Positions 15,417-24,750 of a stretch of 34,603 nucleotides of DNA are shown here, in pieces. The position numbers and the translations under genes are program-made. Each line of letters begins with the position of its first letter. Position 1 is the stretch's first letter. The stretch spans positions 1 through 34,603 of the forward strand of contig JAQCIJ010000009.1 of NCBI GenBank assembly GCA_027592135.1. Reading direction: 5' to 3'. The notes under the pieces were generated by a model. The model ran no database searches. It was not told the origin of the DNA and saw only the letters and a list, made by a program, of their open reading frames with translations. Source of the stretch: a bacterium. Lineage in GTDB: Bacteria; Patescibacteriota; Gracilibacteria; Peribacterales; Peribacteraceae.

Positions 15417-16313
15417 ATGAAAGAGCAGTTTCCTCATGATTCGGTTTTACTCTCAGAAGTGCTTGAAACACTCTCTCCAAAAGAGGGGGATCGCATCCTT
15501 GATGTCACTCTAGGATTAGCAGGTCACGCATCTTTGTTATTGGATCAAGCAGGTCCTGATGGGACACTTGTTGGCATCGACGCTGACGAAGAAAATTTGA
15601 ATGTCGCAAAGCAACGACTTGCAGATCAAGCATCGCAATGCACATTTGTCCATAGTAACTTCAGTAAATTGCCAGAACTTGATCTTGGAAAATTCGATGT
15701 GATCCTTGCAGATCTCGGCGTTAGCTCTCCACATTTTGATGAACCAGAGCGCGGGTTTAGTTTCCGCGAAGATGGTCCTCTTGATATGCGTTTCGACCGC
15801 TCCCAAGGACGTACTGCAGCAGAGATAATCGAAAGCTATACAGAGCAAGAGCTTTCGATACTTCTTAGGGACTATGGGCAAATACCTCAGCATGGAAGAC
15901 TAGCAGAAACTCTTAAGCAGAAGCTTCCTCAGACGACGCATGAAGCTTTGAGTGCCATTGATAGTGTCGTAAAATTCAATCCAAAATCTTTGGCTCCGCA
16001 GATGTTTCAAGCCTTACGTATAGAGGTAAATGACGAATTAGGAGCTTTAGAAGCACTATTAAATACTGCACCAGATATGCTGAATTCAGGTGGGAGGTTT
16101 GGAGTCATAGCCTTTCACTCATTAGAAGATCGTTTGGTTAAGAAGCGATTTCGCGATCTGACGAGCGTTGAAATAGATAAAACGACAGGAGCTGATATCG
16201 GCACTGCCCCATTCACTGAGGTAAAACGGAAAGCAATAAAACCATCAGAAGAAGAACTCGCACAGAACCCGCGAGCTCGAAGTGCGAGACTCCGTGTGAT
16301 AAAAAAGGTATAA
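15417..16313 (+). CDS. rsmH: 16S rRNA (cytosine1402-N4)-methyltransferase
   Basis: 298 residues. RsmH (MraW) methylates N4 of C1402 in the ribosomal P site using S-adenosylmethionine. The N-terminus HDSVLLSEVLETL is typical, followed by the AdoMet loop DVTLGLAGHASLLL (canonically D-TLG-GGHS), ADLGVSSPHFDEPERGFSF with DGPLDMRFD, FHSLEDRLVKKRF and the C-terminal NPRARSARLRV. It is the second gene of the conserved mraZ-rsmH-ftsL division cluster. Here mraZ is absent and an ftsL-like gene follows 7 bases later, so the cluster is reduced. Start at ATG 15417 as in the family. Confidence 0.95.
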   Translation: MKEQFPHDSVLLSEVLETLSPKEGDRILDVTLGLAGHASLLLDQAGPDGTLVGIDADEENLNVAKQRLADQASQCTFVHSNFSKLPELDLGKFDVILADLGVSSPHFDEPERGFSFREDGPLDMRFDRSQGRTAAEIIESYTEQELSILLRDYGQIPQHGRLAETLKQKLPQTTHEALSAIDSVVKFNPKSLAPQMFQALRIEVNDELGALEALLNTAPDMLNSGGRFGVIAFHSLEDRLVKKRFRDLTSVEIDKTTGADIGTAPFTEVKRKAIKPSEEELAQNPRARSARLRVIKKV

Positions 16314-16320
16314 TTTGCGT

Positions 16321-16674
16321 ATGCTTAAGAATCTCCTGTTTCCAGAAGAAAGCCAGCGTCGCTCTTCACTTGGCCGAATGGTAAACCAAAGTACGGTGTT
16401 GCTTATGGTTTCTATAGGCGCACTGATCTTGCTCCTTGCTCTGCTTATTCTGTTTCATCAAAACAGTAATGCGACAAAAGGATACCTTCTACGAAACCTT
16501 GAGAGAGAGAGATCTCAGCTGCTTTTAGAGCAGGAAGTGCTTAATATGCAGGTTGCGAAGGCACAGGCTATGGAAAAGATCGAAAATGATCGACAGGTCC
16601 AAACGATGATTCCAGTCAAAAACCCTATATATACTAAAAATATCACTCCAGAATCAACTGAAACCGTAGAATAG
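16321..16674 (+). CDS. FtsL-like single-pass division protein
   Basis: 117 residues from ATG 16321 (a TTG at 16315 is an alternative). A short cytoplasmic N-terminus is followed by one membrane helix (STVLLMVSIGALILLLALLI) and an outside coiled coil rich in Leu/Glu/Gln (LLRNLERERSQLLLEQEVLN). Size, topology and position directly after rsmH match FtsL, which bridges FtsB/FtsQ and the septal synthase. Sequence similarity in this family is always low, so the assignment rests on topology and gene order. An AAGG about 10 bases upstream could act as ribosome binding site. The next genes of the usual cluster (ftsI, murE) are not here. Confidence 0.65.
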   Translation: MLKNLLFPEESQRRSSLGRMVNQSTVLLMVSIGALILLLALLILFHQNSNATKGYLLRNLERERSQLLLEQEVLNMQVAKAQAMEKIENDRQVQTMIPVKNPIYTKNITPESTETVE

Positions 16675-16712
16675 CTGTACATTATCCTCTGGGCCTAATG
16701 GCTAATAAATGG

Positions 16713-16718
16713 TATAAT
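16713..16718 (+). promoter_or_regulatory. Extended -10 of Cys-rich gene 1
   Basis: TGGTATAAT with TATAAT at 16713-16718 and no good -35. The predicted start near 16725 leaves about 5 bases before the ATG at 16730. The same TGGTATAAT precedes the second Cys-rich gene. Confidence 0.6.
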
Positions 16719-16729
16719 AGAAGGAACAA

Positions 16730-19036
16730 ATGAAAACAAACCTTGTCATTGGAGCAGTTACCTCAGCCGCGCTTGGACTGGTCGTTCTGATATCTCCATC
16801 GGTCCTAATAGCCCAGCTTCCGTACTCTGAATGTACTGGAGAAGTGTATGGAACAGCAGGGTGCCCTTTGGTTTCAGATGACCCAACTCCACCGAATTGT
16901 GGCGATGCAATTTTAGATGAAGCTGCAGGAGAAGAGTGTGACGAAGGTCGATTTAATGGTGTCAGTTTCTGTAGTGACGAATGTAAAATCTTCTACTGCG
17001 GAGATGCCGAAGTGCAAAATCACATCGGAGAAGAGTGTGACCTTGGAGTAAATGTCTATGCAGAGGAGCAAGGTGGAGTAGATTTGATCTTTGATAATGA
17101 TAAAATTGGTAATTACGCAAACCAGTGTGGGAATGCATGTATTCCTCCTTGCCCTTTAAAGAAGGATGCAAGTGGAGAATATGACCTTGATGATGAGGGA
17201 AACTATCAACTTAATTGTGATTCTGGATTACTTCCAAGCAGGTGTACATATGCAATATTTGAAGAACAATGTGATGTAGCACCAGACCCTACTACTCAGA
17301 CGACAACCGATACTTCAGGAGACAATGATATCACCGTAAATCTTACGTTCCCATTCCCTCAGCAACAGCAAACATCTTCTGTTTCAAAAGATTCTCAACA
17401 AGTAGCCCAAAGTCCTGTTTGTGGAAACGGCGTTCCTGAACTTGGTGAAATGTGTGATGACGGTAATCAAGTTGATATCGACAAATGTACCAATGATTGC
17501 AAAGTTGCCTACTGTGGAGATGGACAACGAGAAGGAGCTGAGCAGTGTGATACCAGGGGTGCAGACACCAGTACGTGTGATGCGGACTGTAGTTTTCCAG
17601 ATTGTGGTGATGGCTATCGCAACAAAAACACCGGAGAAGAATGTGACGATGGAAACGAAAGCAATGACGATAATTGTACTGATCAATGTAAAAAGTCCAA
17701 GTGTGGAGACGGTTACAAGCAACCGGGTGAACAGTGCGATGATGGAAACTCAGTCGATCTCGACAAGTGTCGTAATGACTGTACGATCCCAGTGTGTGGA
17801 GATGGTTCTATAGACCGTGGAGAGGAGTGTGATGACGGTAACTTCAACAATACAGATAGCTGTACCAATCAGTGTAAACAGGCGAAGTGTGGTAACGGCG
17901 CAAAAGATGGTAAAGATGAATGCGATGATGGCAATACGAATAACTTTGATTCTTGTAAAAATGACTGTTCAATCCCGTATTGTGGAGATGCGGTAATAAC
18001 AGCAGAACCTCCATATGCAGAACAATGTGATGATGGTAATAAGACAGATGATGATCAGTGTAACAACAGCTGTAAAAAGCCAGGTTGTGGTGACGGAGTT
18101 GTTCAAGAGAATCTTGGAGAAACCTGTGATGATGGAAACACAGTAAATATTGATGCTTGTAGCAATAAGTGCCAGAAGGCATCATGTGGAGACAATATTG
18201 TGCAGACAGGAGAACAGTGTGATGACGGTAATAAGATTAACACTGACAGCTGTACCAATATCTGTACGCAGTCAAAGTGTGGTGATGGATACATCCAAAC
18301 AGGTGAGGAATGCGACGATGCTAACCGAGAGAATCTCGATGACTGTAGCAATCGTTGTATAGCATCTCGCTGCGGAGATAAGATTGTTCAGCTTTCTGAG
18401 CAATGTGACGACGGAAACAAAAACAACACTGACGAATGTACAAATCAATGTACTATCGCTGTCTGTGGCAACGGAACCGCAGAAGGTACAGAGGCCTGTG
18501 ATGATGGAAATAATAGTGATCTCGATACTTGTCTCAATACTTGCACTTTCCCTGTCTGTGGAAATGGAACGATAGAAGGTGTAGAGGAATGTGACGATGG
18601 AAATCGAAAAAATAAAGACGGGTGTGACATGCGTTGTGGGATAGAAACCATCTGTGGTGATGGTGTCGTTGATGGTATCGAAGAATGTGATGCAGGTGAA
18701 TTAAATTCCAATACAGAAGCAAACTCTTGTAGATCAAACTGCCGCGTAGCCTTCTGTGGAGACGGTGTAATTGACAAGGGAGAAGAGTGTGACAGTACAG
18801 ACAGTTGTACGTCCGAGTGCCTCTACCCAACGTTTATGGCAGCCAACGGAAACAGCATATGGGGTTCTACGGTTATAATACTACTGATGGGAGGAGGTGG
18901 GTTGGCATTCCTCTACCGCAGAAAGATCTTAGATCTTTCTATAAAGGCTGCAGAAAGCGTACAAGCGTTTTCTATTGATGATATCCCACTCGATGAATTA
19001 GAGATGCCATGGCACAAGTGGAACGATAAAAAATAA
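16730..19036 (+). CDS. Large Cys-rich repeat surface protein 1 (DUF4215 / Myxococcus-type Cys-rich repeats)
   Basis: 768 residues. An N-terminal signal peptide (residues 1-29) precedes about 17 tandem units of roughly 30 residues with the pattern CGDG-x-GEECDDGN-x-N-x-D-x-C-x-N-x-C, the DUF4215/Myxococcus Cys-rich repeat. Each unit has about four Cys and many Asp/Asn, so disulfides and metal (Ca2+-like) binding are both plausible. A Gln/Thr/Ser-rich linker interrupts after unit 2. The C-terminus has one membrane helix (near 704-725) and a short tail beginning YRRKILDLS, which predicts a long extracellular stalk anchored at its C-terminus. It converges on pyruvate kinase with a one-base gap between stop codons. 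A related, larger protein lies on the other side of that gene. Adhesion or cell-contact functions are guesses. Confidence 0.85.
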   Translation: MKTNLVIGAVTSAALGLVVLISPSVLIAQLPYSECTGEVYGTAGCPLVSDDPTPPNCGDAILDEAAGEECDEGRFNGVSFCSDECKIFYCGDAEVQNHIGEECDLGVNVYAEEQGGVDLIFDNDKIGNYANQCGNACIPPCPLKKDASGEYDLDDEGNYQLNCDSGLLPSRCTYAIFEEQCDVAPDPTTQTTTDTSGDNDITVNLTFPFPQQQQTSSVSKDSQQVAQSPVCGNGVPELGEMCDDGNQVDIDKCTNDCKVAYCGDGQREGAEQCDTRGADTSTCDADCSFPDCGDGYRNKNTGEECDDGNESNDDNCTDQCKKSKCGDGYKQPGEQCDDGNSVDLDKCRNDCTIPVCGDGSIDRGEECDDGNFNNTDSCTNQCKQAKCGNGAKDGKDECDDGNTNNFDSCKNDCSIPYCGDAVITAEPPYAEQCDDGNKTDDDQCNNSCKKPGCGDGVVQENLGETCDDGNTVNIDACSNKCQKASCGDNIVQTGEQCDDGNKINTDSCTNICTQSKCGDGYIQTGEECDDANRENLDDCSNRCIASRCGDKIVQLSEQCDDGNKNNTDECTNQCTIAVCGNGTAEGTEACDDGNNSDLDTCLNTCTFPVCGNGTIEGVEECDDGNRKNKDGCDMRCGIETICGDGVVDGIEECDAGELNSNTEANSCRSNCRVAFCGDGVIDKGEECDSTDSCTSECLYPTFMAANGNSIWGSTVIILLMGGGGLAFLYRRKILDLSIKAAESVQAFSIDDIPLDELEMPWHKWNDKK

Positions 19037-19037
19037 A

Positions 19038-20444
19038 CTAAACGGTCATTATTTCCATGTGATTTGCCCTGTCTTTGAGGAGCATGACTTTCTGACCTCT
19101 CGTAATTAGACCTATTTCTAGTGCTTTTTTAAGGCCTTCTTGCATTGTTACATCATCGGAGGCATCAAAATCTACTTGCAGAGGATACACACCAAAACTC
19201 ATTGTAAGAGAACGTTGGATACTACTATTTTTGGTAAACGCTATGATCGGCACTGGAGCACGAAATTTACTGATGTGCTTTGCTGTTAACCCACTTTCAG
19301 TAATCAAGACAAACGCATCAACCCCCTCTTTTTCCGCAAGTGCAATTGCCTTATCCATTTCCTCTTCTGCACTATCTCTAAAGTGAATATTATATGTTGT
19401 TTCTAGACGAGAGAGGTGCTCTTCTGTAGCTTTGTGAATACGGACCATCGCCTGGAGAGCAACGATTGGGTGGGTTCCTGATGCCGTTTCTCCAGAAAGC
19501 ATCGTAGCATCTGTCCCTGTGGCTACTGCGTGCGCTGTATCGGTTACTTCGGCCCTAGTTGGTACTGGATGTTCTTTCATACTCTCGAGCATGTGCGTAG
19601 CAATGATCACAGGTTTACCTGCATCTTTACAACGACAAACAATCTCATCTTGAATTGCTGGTAGTTTTTCGAATGGTACATCTGCGCCAAGGTCACCTCG
19701 TGCAACCATAATGCCATCAGAAGCATCAATAATTTCATTAATATTCTTCACACTTTTCTGTGTTTCAATCTTCGATATAATCTTAGAAGTACTTCCCAGT
19801 TCCTCAAGCATAGCGCGCACTTGTTGTACCTCGTCAGCATTTCGAATAAACGAAAGAGCTAAAAAATCAAGATTTTGTTTTGCACCATAACGCAAATCCT
19901 CCCAGTCACTTTCGGTTATAGATGGTAAATCTATATCTGCACCAGGGAGATTAATATGTCGTCTTGTTCCTATCTCTCCATTTTCTCTTGCTCTTGCAAC
20001 AACAGAGCCATCGGCTTCGACAGAAACAATATCAAAGGAAATTTCACCATTATCAATCAAGATTGTATCGGTTTCTATAACATCTTTCGCAAATCCATCA
20101 TAACTCACCTCTATACACTTTCTACCAGAGTCATGTGTTGCTGCCGTAGAAGAAAATATAACTTCTTCACCTTTGGTAACGAGTATAGGGTCTTGGACAT
20201 CTCCTGTGCGAATCTCTGCTCCTTTCGTATCCAGCATAATACCGACTGGCAGACCACTAGTTGCGTTGTAACTTTGGATTCTATCGATAATTTCTTGGTG
20301 ACTCTCGCGTGTTCCGTGAGAAAAGTTGAGCCGAGCGATGTTCATCCCTTCATCAGCCAGTGTCACTAAAATATCCTTATCCCATGAAGAAGGTCCAATT
20401 GTGCAGATAATCTTTGTCCGCCGGAGAGGGTACGAAAGGTCCAT
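19038..20444 (-). CDS. pyk: Pyruvate kinase
   Basis: 468 residues, standard bacterial length. It transfers phosphate from phosphoenolpyruvate to ADP, the last ATP-yielding step of glycolysis. Motifs in order: RRTKIICTIGPSS at the N-terminus, NIARLNFSHG, the catalytic-lysine region ISKIETQKSVKNI, MVARGDLGADVPFEKLP (Mg2+ and substrate residues), PVIIATHMLESM (His where most have Gln), PTRAEVTDTAHAVATGTDATMLSGETA, and a C-terminal regulatory-type domain. No extra PEP-utiliser domain is present. It lies alone between two giant Cys-rich genes, on the opposite strand. Confidence 0.95.
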   Translation of the reverse strand: MDLSYPLRRTKIICTIGPSSWDKDILVTLADEGMNIARLNFSHGTRESHQEIIDRIQSYNATSGLPVGIMLDTKGAEIRTGDVQDPILVTKGEEVIFSSTAATHDSGRKCIEVSYDGFAKDVIETDTILIDNGEISFDIVSVEADGSVVARARENGEIGTRRHINLPGADIDLPSITESDWEDLRYGAKQNLDFLALSFIRNADEVQQVRAMLEELGSTSKIISKIETQKSVKNINEIIDASDGIMVARGDLGADVPFEKLPAIQDEIVCRCKDAGKPVIIATHMLESMKEHPVPTRAEVTDTAHAVATGTDATMLSGETASGTHPIVALQAMVRIHKATEEHLSRLETTYNIHFRDSAEEEMDKAIALAEKEGVDAFVLITESGLTAKHISKFRAPVPIIAFTKNSSIQRSLTMSFGVYPLQVDFDASDDVTMQEGLKKALEIGLITRGQKVMLLKDRANHMEIMTV

Positions 20445-20566
20445 AACTGTATTGTATAGAGTAATGCAGAATATTGGCTACGAGAAGGGGAATTGCAGCT
20501 GAATGTAATGGCAATAATTCTTAACATTTGCAAGGGCACTAAACCCACAGAAACCCAAAATTTTGG

Positions 20567-20572
20567 TATAAT
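20567..20572 (+). promoter_or_regulatory. Extended -10 of Cys-rich gene 2
   Basis: TTTTGGTATAAT with TATAAT at 20567-20572. The predicted transcription start near 20579 is about 2 bases before the TTG start codon at 20581, so the mRNA would be leaderless with a non-ATG start. Confidence 0.55.
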
Positions 20573-20580
20573 GATATGAT

Positions 20581-23500
20581 TTGGAACAAAATAAGACACT
20601 TCATCAACGGGTCTTCACTACGGTTGCCGTCTGTGCAATAGTGTACAGTTTTTTTCATCAGGCACAGTTAATGATGAAACCGATACCTCTTGCATTTAAA
20701 TCGACAGATATTGCATGGGGATACAACTTGGATACATTTTCTGGAACGGTATACCACGATAAAGGTGTTACTGCCATTCGAGCGGGTACAGGAGTTGCTC
20801 TGCATGTAAATGGTTCAGCGACAGCAACGACCACTACAAACGCGAGCGGGGTATTCACCTTTACAAATATCGAAGTTGTTGCAAACGATGTAGTAACGAT
20901 CTTTGTCGATAACAATGCAGCATTGGATGCTGTCCGCGTTGTAAAGTTTGATGCAGCGACTCTAACAGATGACTCGGTAACAGATATGGATCTTTATAAA
21001 GATGTACTTATCATTGGTGCAGCGCTGAATGCTGGAAGTACAACAGGAGATAATATTACTACGACAAACTTGAATCTTGCTGATAATGCAGGGGATGCAG
21101 ATGTCACGGCAATCTACAGTCTGACCAATGCAAATAGAGATTTGCAGATGGGATATGGGAAAGAACTTCTGGTTCATGCCGAAGCTTCGCACACAGCGAG
21201 TGGAGCAATCTACACACATGACTTGGATGTCCGCGGAAGTCTGAACGCAGGAACAGGAACAATCTTTGCTTCTGGTTCGGTAGTTGCTGTCGGAAACTTC
21301 ACAGCACTTACAGCACTGTCTCTCACTGCAAAGAACTCAGGAGAGCTCATCAACGTAGCTGGAGCAATTCCAGGAGACGTGTATATCGACAGTGGCCTTG
21401 AAACATATTTTAGGTTTGACGAAGGTGCAGGACTCAACGCCTCTGGAAGTATGCTGACTACAGCTTCTGGTGGGTCTCTAACAAACGGAGCGGCATGGGT
21501 ACAAACGAATACTGGCACAACACTCTTTTATAATCCTTATGCAATTGAATTTGATGATACAAATGATTATATAGAATTTAACTCAAGCTTCAATTTGAAG
21601 TTACTTGATTTCAAAACATTTGCAGGTTGGTTTAGGAGAAAAGGTACTGGTACTACTGATGTAATTCTTGGTAACACAACAAGCTCCGGAACTTTGCTTG
21701 CGGGACGTGGAGGATATTCTATCTGGGTAAACCCTTCAACAAATAAGATTAACGCTTCTCTTTTTGACACAGGAGGATCGGTGACAACAGTTGTATCAGA
21801 AACGGCACTTACTGATCAAAATTGGCATCACTTTGCAGTTTCAATAGATACATCTACTGCAGGATCACCAAAGATTGGATTCTTTTTGGATGGTGCTATG
21901 GATGGATACACAACAGGATCACTTGGGACAACAGCTGGATTTATAAGCACAAAGCCATTTACCGTTGGAGCACTATCTTCAAGCGGAACAGGTGTATTTG
22001 ATGGAACTATCGATGATGTACGTATTTACAACCGCGTTCTCTCTGGTGGAGAACTCTCTGTAATTGCAACAGGAAACAAGTCTACAGGTTCTGGAACGTA
22101 CTACTTGAGTGGTGCTATTAATATCGATGGAGATCTGGGTATTTACGGAGGTACTCTTGATGTAGGTACGAAAACTCTTCGAGTAGCAGGAGACATTAAT
22201 GCCTTTGGCGAGCTTCGGACAAATAGTGGAATAGTTATTCTCGATGGAACAGCACAGATTCTTCGTGGTTCAACAGCCTTTAACCAACTCTCAAAATCTG
22301 TAACATCAACAACGACACTCTCCTTTGAAAGCAATACAGAGCAAACAGTATCTGGTGCTATCACACTACAGGGGACAACAAATAACCGTCTAAGCCTTCG
22401 CGCAACTGTTGTTGGAGACCAAGCATTCCTTATTGTCGAAAGCTCTGGTGCAACTATCCTCAAGAACCTTAATATAAAAGATAACAATGCCCTTACTGGA
22501 GCATTGATGTCCTGTACCTCTGGTTGTATCGATAATGGTAACAATATCAACTGGGCATTCTTAGGAGAGTGTGGAGATGGTGTGGTAAATACAGGTGAGG
22601 CTTGTGATGATGGTAATACCAATAATCTCGACTCGTGTCCGAATGACTGTGCACTGGCCGCTTGTGGAGATAGTGTCATAGAAGGGCTAGAGGAATGCGA
22701 TCCCCCTAATACCGGTTTCTGTCAGAGTAACTGTCTGTTTAGAGGAGCTGGAGGTGGCGGAGGTCGAAGAAACAGGTCTTCTTCTGCTTCTACTGCTTCA
22801 TTCTTTCAGAGACCAGAACCACCAGATGGGTGCGGAAATGCTGTGTTAGAAACGGAAAAAGGAGAGGAGTGTGACACGGGCACACGCTTTAACGGAATGG
22901 GTACGTGTTCATTCGGATGTAAGTTACTCACATGTGGAGACGGGGTCATCAATCCACAGAATGGAGAAGACTGTGAGCCTAAAAAAGGAGCTCTACAAAA
23001 TGGAATACAGCAATTTGAAGTAGCAACATGCGGTGAAATATGTACTGCAGCAGTCACAACTGCAGAGGGGACGCTATGGGGTGGATGTAAACGCATTTTC
23101 TTGCAACCTTGTGAAGTGGAAGGGTCTTCTTCCTCTTCATCTTCTATCAAAGCTTCTAAGTGTGGAAATGGAATAGTAGATAGAGGAGAAGAGTGTGATT
23201 TTGGAGGAATCTGCGAAGGTGGTGACTTTGCAGGATCATTCTGGACTGATAAAACTTCTGCTACAACTTGTGAGAATGGAGGTGGTATACCTAGTCCTGT
23301 AGGAGGAGATGGATGTAGTGGAACTTGTACTACAGAGTATTGTGGAGATGGGTCGGTTCAAGTACGTGGTGCAGACAATCAACCGCAAACAGAAGATGAT
23401 GAGCAGTGTGATAATGGTAGTGTCTGTTCAAATGATTCTCTGAAAGTATGTCGATTGGACAATGACTGTGGAACAGGCAATACATGCGAGTATCACCTAG

Positions 23501-24750
23501 TAAAAGATAGGAAATGTTCAGATAAATGTAAGAACTCTACGAGTGCGTCGAAACCAAAGCCTTCCGCACCTTCTACACCAACTGCACAATGTGGCAATGG
23601 AAAAGTAGAGGGGCCAGAACAGTGTGATGAAGGAACACAAAACGGTATTGGTGATAGCACGTGTACAACAACCTGTACAAAACGCATTGTGGATCGATCG
23701 ACAACTCCAACAAATGCTGTTTGTGGGAACGCAGTCGTAGAAAAAGATGAAGAGTGTGACAGTGGAGATAATAATTCTGATATATTGTCGAATGCCTGTC
23801 GTACAAATTGTGTAAAACCGACTTGTGGTGACTTCGTAATAGATCAAAATGAAAAATGTGATAGCGGAGATGCAAACTCAGATTTCTACTCTGACACCTG
23901 TCGTTATGATTGTACCTTGCCGACATGTGGTGATGGTGTTGTTGATAGTGATGAAGAATGTGACAGCTCGTGGTCTTGTCTGCCAAACTGTAGGCTTGCA
24001 ATGCAGCCATCTCGCTGCGGGAATGGAAAAGTAGAAACTGCGGAGCAGTGTGATGATGGAAATATAGCTTCAGGAGATGGCTGTAGTAGATTTTGCCAAA
24101 AAGAAGAACCAACAGTTTCTAAAAGCATTTGTGGAAATGGCGTTACTGAAGTGGGCGAGCAATGTGATGATGGTAATCTCGCTGACGAAGATGGCTGTAG
24201 CTCTGGGTGCATGATAAAAGAACTTGTTATTCGCAAAGCAGCAGCAGCAGAGCTTCAGCTTGATGCCGATGTTGTGGTCGTGAACCCTACAGAGATTGCT
24301 ACAGCTCTAAAATTTATTGTAGGAAATGATCCATGCTCTACTTTAGTGATTAAGGGGCAAAACCAGAAAGCATCTTTGATTCGTGCAGCAGCCTTAGAGC
24401 AAAAGATTCCTATTGTACGAAACATTGACCTTGCGAGGGCAATCTACAAATCAGTACGGCCTGGAGAAATTATTAACGGAGAACTCTGTGATGAAGTAAA
24501 TAAGCTAAAAGTTCAGAAAAAGCAGGTTCCAGCAAAACCTTCTGCACCCATTATACAGCCTAGCATGCCACAGCTTCCACAGGCACCAACACAGTTTGCC
24601 TACGGATACTACCCATATGCACAAGTCACACCAATGATCACTCAGCATCAACCAGTAGGGGAAACAGGTCCGGCTGTGGTCGGAGTCATTGTCGCAGGTG
24701 CGGCAGGTGGAATGGGGTGGATGCGAATACGCAGGAAGAGAATGCTCTAG
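20581..24750 (+). CDS. Giant Cys-rich surface protein 2 with LamG-like and FlhB-C-like domains
   Basis: 1389 residues from a TTG. In order: an N-terminal membrane/signal segment (about 12-30); a small beta-sandwich rich in Thr (GTVYHDKGVTAI...GVFTFTNI); a beta-rich region; a LamG/concanavalin-like domain at about 274-490 (YFRFDEGAG, YAIEFDDTNDYIEF, WHHFAVSID, GTIDDVRIYNR); about 12 Cys-rich CGDG..GEECD..N units at 660-1215 with Gly/Ser linkers; and at about 1224-1310 a domain that aligns with the cytoplasmic domain of FlhB/YscU export-switch proteins (ADVVVVNPTEIATALKF, then LVIKGQ, KIPIVRNIDLARAIYKSV, PGEIINGELCDEV). Asn1235 begins NPTE, where FlhB has the self-cleaving NPTH. A Pro/Gln-rich linker, a membrane helix (about 1362-1382) and a basic tail end it. 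No flagellar or type III genes are seen. The stop overlaps the stop of the convergent next gene by 3 bases. Confidence 0.85.
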   Translation: MEQNKTLHQRVFTTVAVCAIVYSFFHQAQLMMKPIPLAFKSTDIAWGYNLDTFSGTVYHDKGVTAIRAGTGVALHVNGSATATTTTNASGVFTFTNIEVVANDVVTIFVDNNAALDAVRVVKFDAATLTDDSVTDMDLYKDVLIIGAALNAGSTTGDNITTTNLNLADNAGDADVTAIYSLTNANRDLQMGYGKELLVHAEASHTASGAIYTHDLDVRGSLNAGTGTIFASGSVVAVGNFTALTALSLTAKNSGELINVAGAIPGDVYIDSGLETYFRFDEGAGLNASGSMLTTASGGSLTNGAAWVQTNTGTTLFYNPYAIEFDDTNDYIEFNSSFNLKLLDFKTFAGWFRRKGTGTTDVILGNTTSSGTLLAGRGGYSIWVNPSTNKINASLFDTGGSVTTVVSETALTDQNWHHFAVSIDTSTAGSPKIGFFLDGAMDGYTTGSLGTTAGFISTKPFTVGALSSSGTGVFDGTIDDVRIYNRVLSGGELSVIATGNKSTGSGTYYLSGAINIDGDLGIYGGTLDVGTKTLRVAGDINAFGELRTNSGIVILDGTAQILRGSTAFNQLSKSVTSTTTLSFESNTEQTVSGAITLQGTTNNRLSLRATVVGDQAFLIVESSGATILKNLNIKDNNALTGALMSCTSGCIDNGNNINWAFLGECGDGVVNTGEACDDGNTNNLDSCPNDCALAACGDSVIEGLEECDPPNTGFCQSNCLFRGAGGGGGRRNRSSSASTASFFQRPEPPDGCGNAVLETEKGEECDTGTRFNGMGTCSFGCKLLTCGDGVINPQNGEDCEPKKGALQNGIQQFEVATCGEICTAAVTTAEGTLWGGCKRIFLQPCEVEGSSSSSSSIKASKCGNGIVDRGEECDFGGICEGGDFAGSFWTDKTSATTCENGGGIPSPVGGDGCSGTCTTEYCGDGSVQVRGADNQPQTEDDEQCDNGSVCSNDSLKVCRLDNDCGTGNTCEYHLVKDRKCSDKCKNSTSASKPKPSAPSTPTAQCGNGKVEGPEQCDEGTQNGIGDSTCTTTCTKRIVDRSTTPTNAVCGNAVVEKDEECDSGDNNSDILSNACRTNCVKPTCGDFVIDQNEKCDSGDANSDFYSDTCRYDCTLPTCGDGVVDSDEECDSSWSCLPNCRLAMQPSRCGNGKVETAEQCDDGNIASGDGCSRFCQKEEPTVSKSICGNGVTEVGEQCDDGNLADEDGCSSGCMIKELVIRKAAAAELQLDADVVVVNPTEIATALKFIVGNDPCSTLVIKGQNQKASLIRAAALEQKIPIVRNIDLARAIYKSVRPGEIINGELCDEVNKLKVQKKQVPAKPSAPIIQPSMPQLPQAPTQFAYGYYPYAQVTPMITQHQPVGETGPAVVGVIVAGAAGGMGWMRIRRKRML

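Noticed and set aside
17384-18830. Several long ORFs antisense to the Cys-rich repeats
   Set aside because: They arise from the biased TGT/GAT/GGA codon pattern of the repeats and have no coherent protein features.
20581-24750. Presence of a type III or flagellar export system
   Set aside because: Only the C-terminal FlhB-like domain is seen, within a secreted protein; no FlhA, FliPQR or ATPase partner is present.
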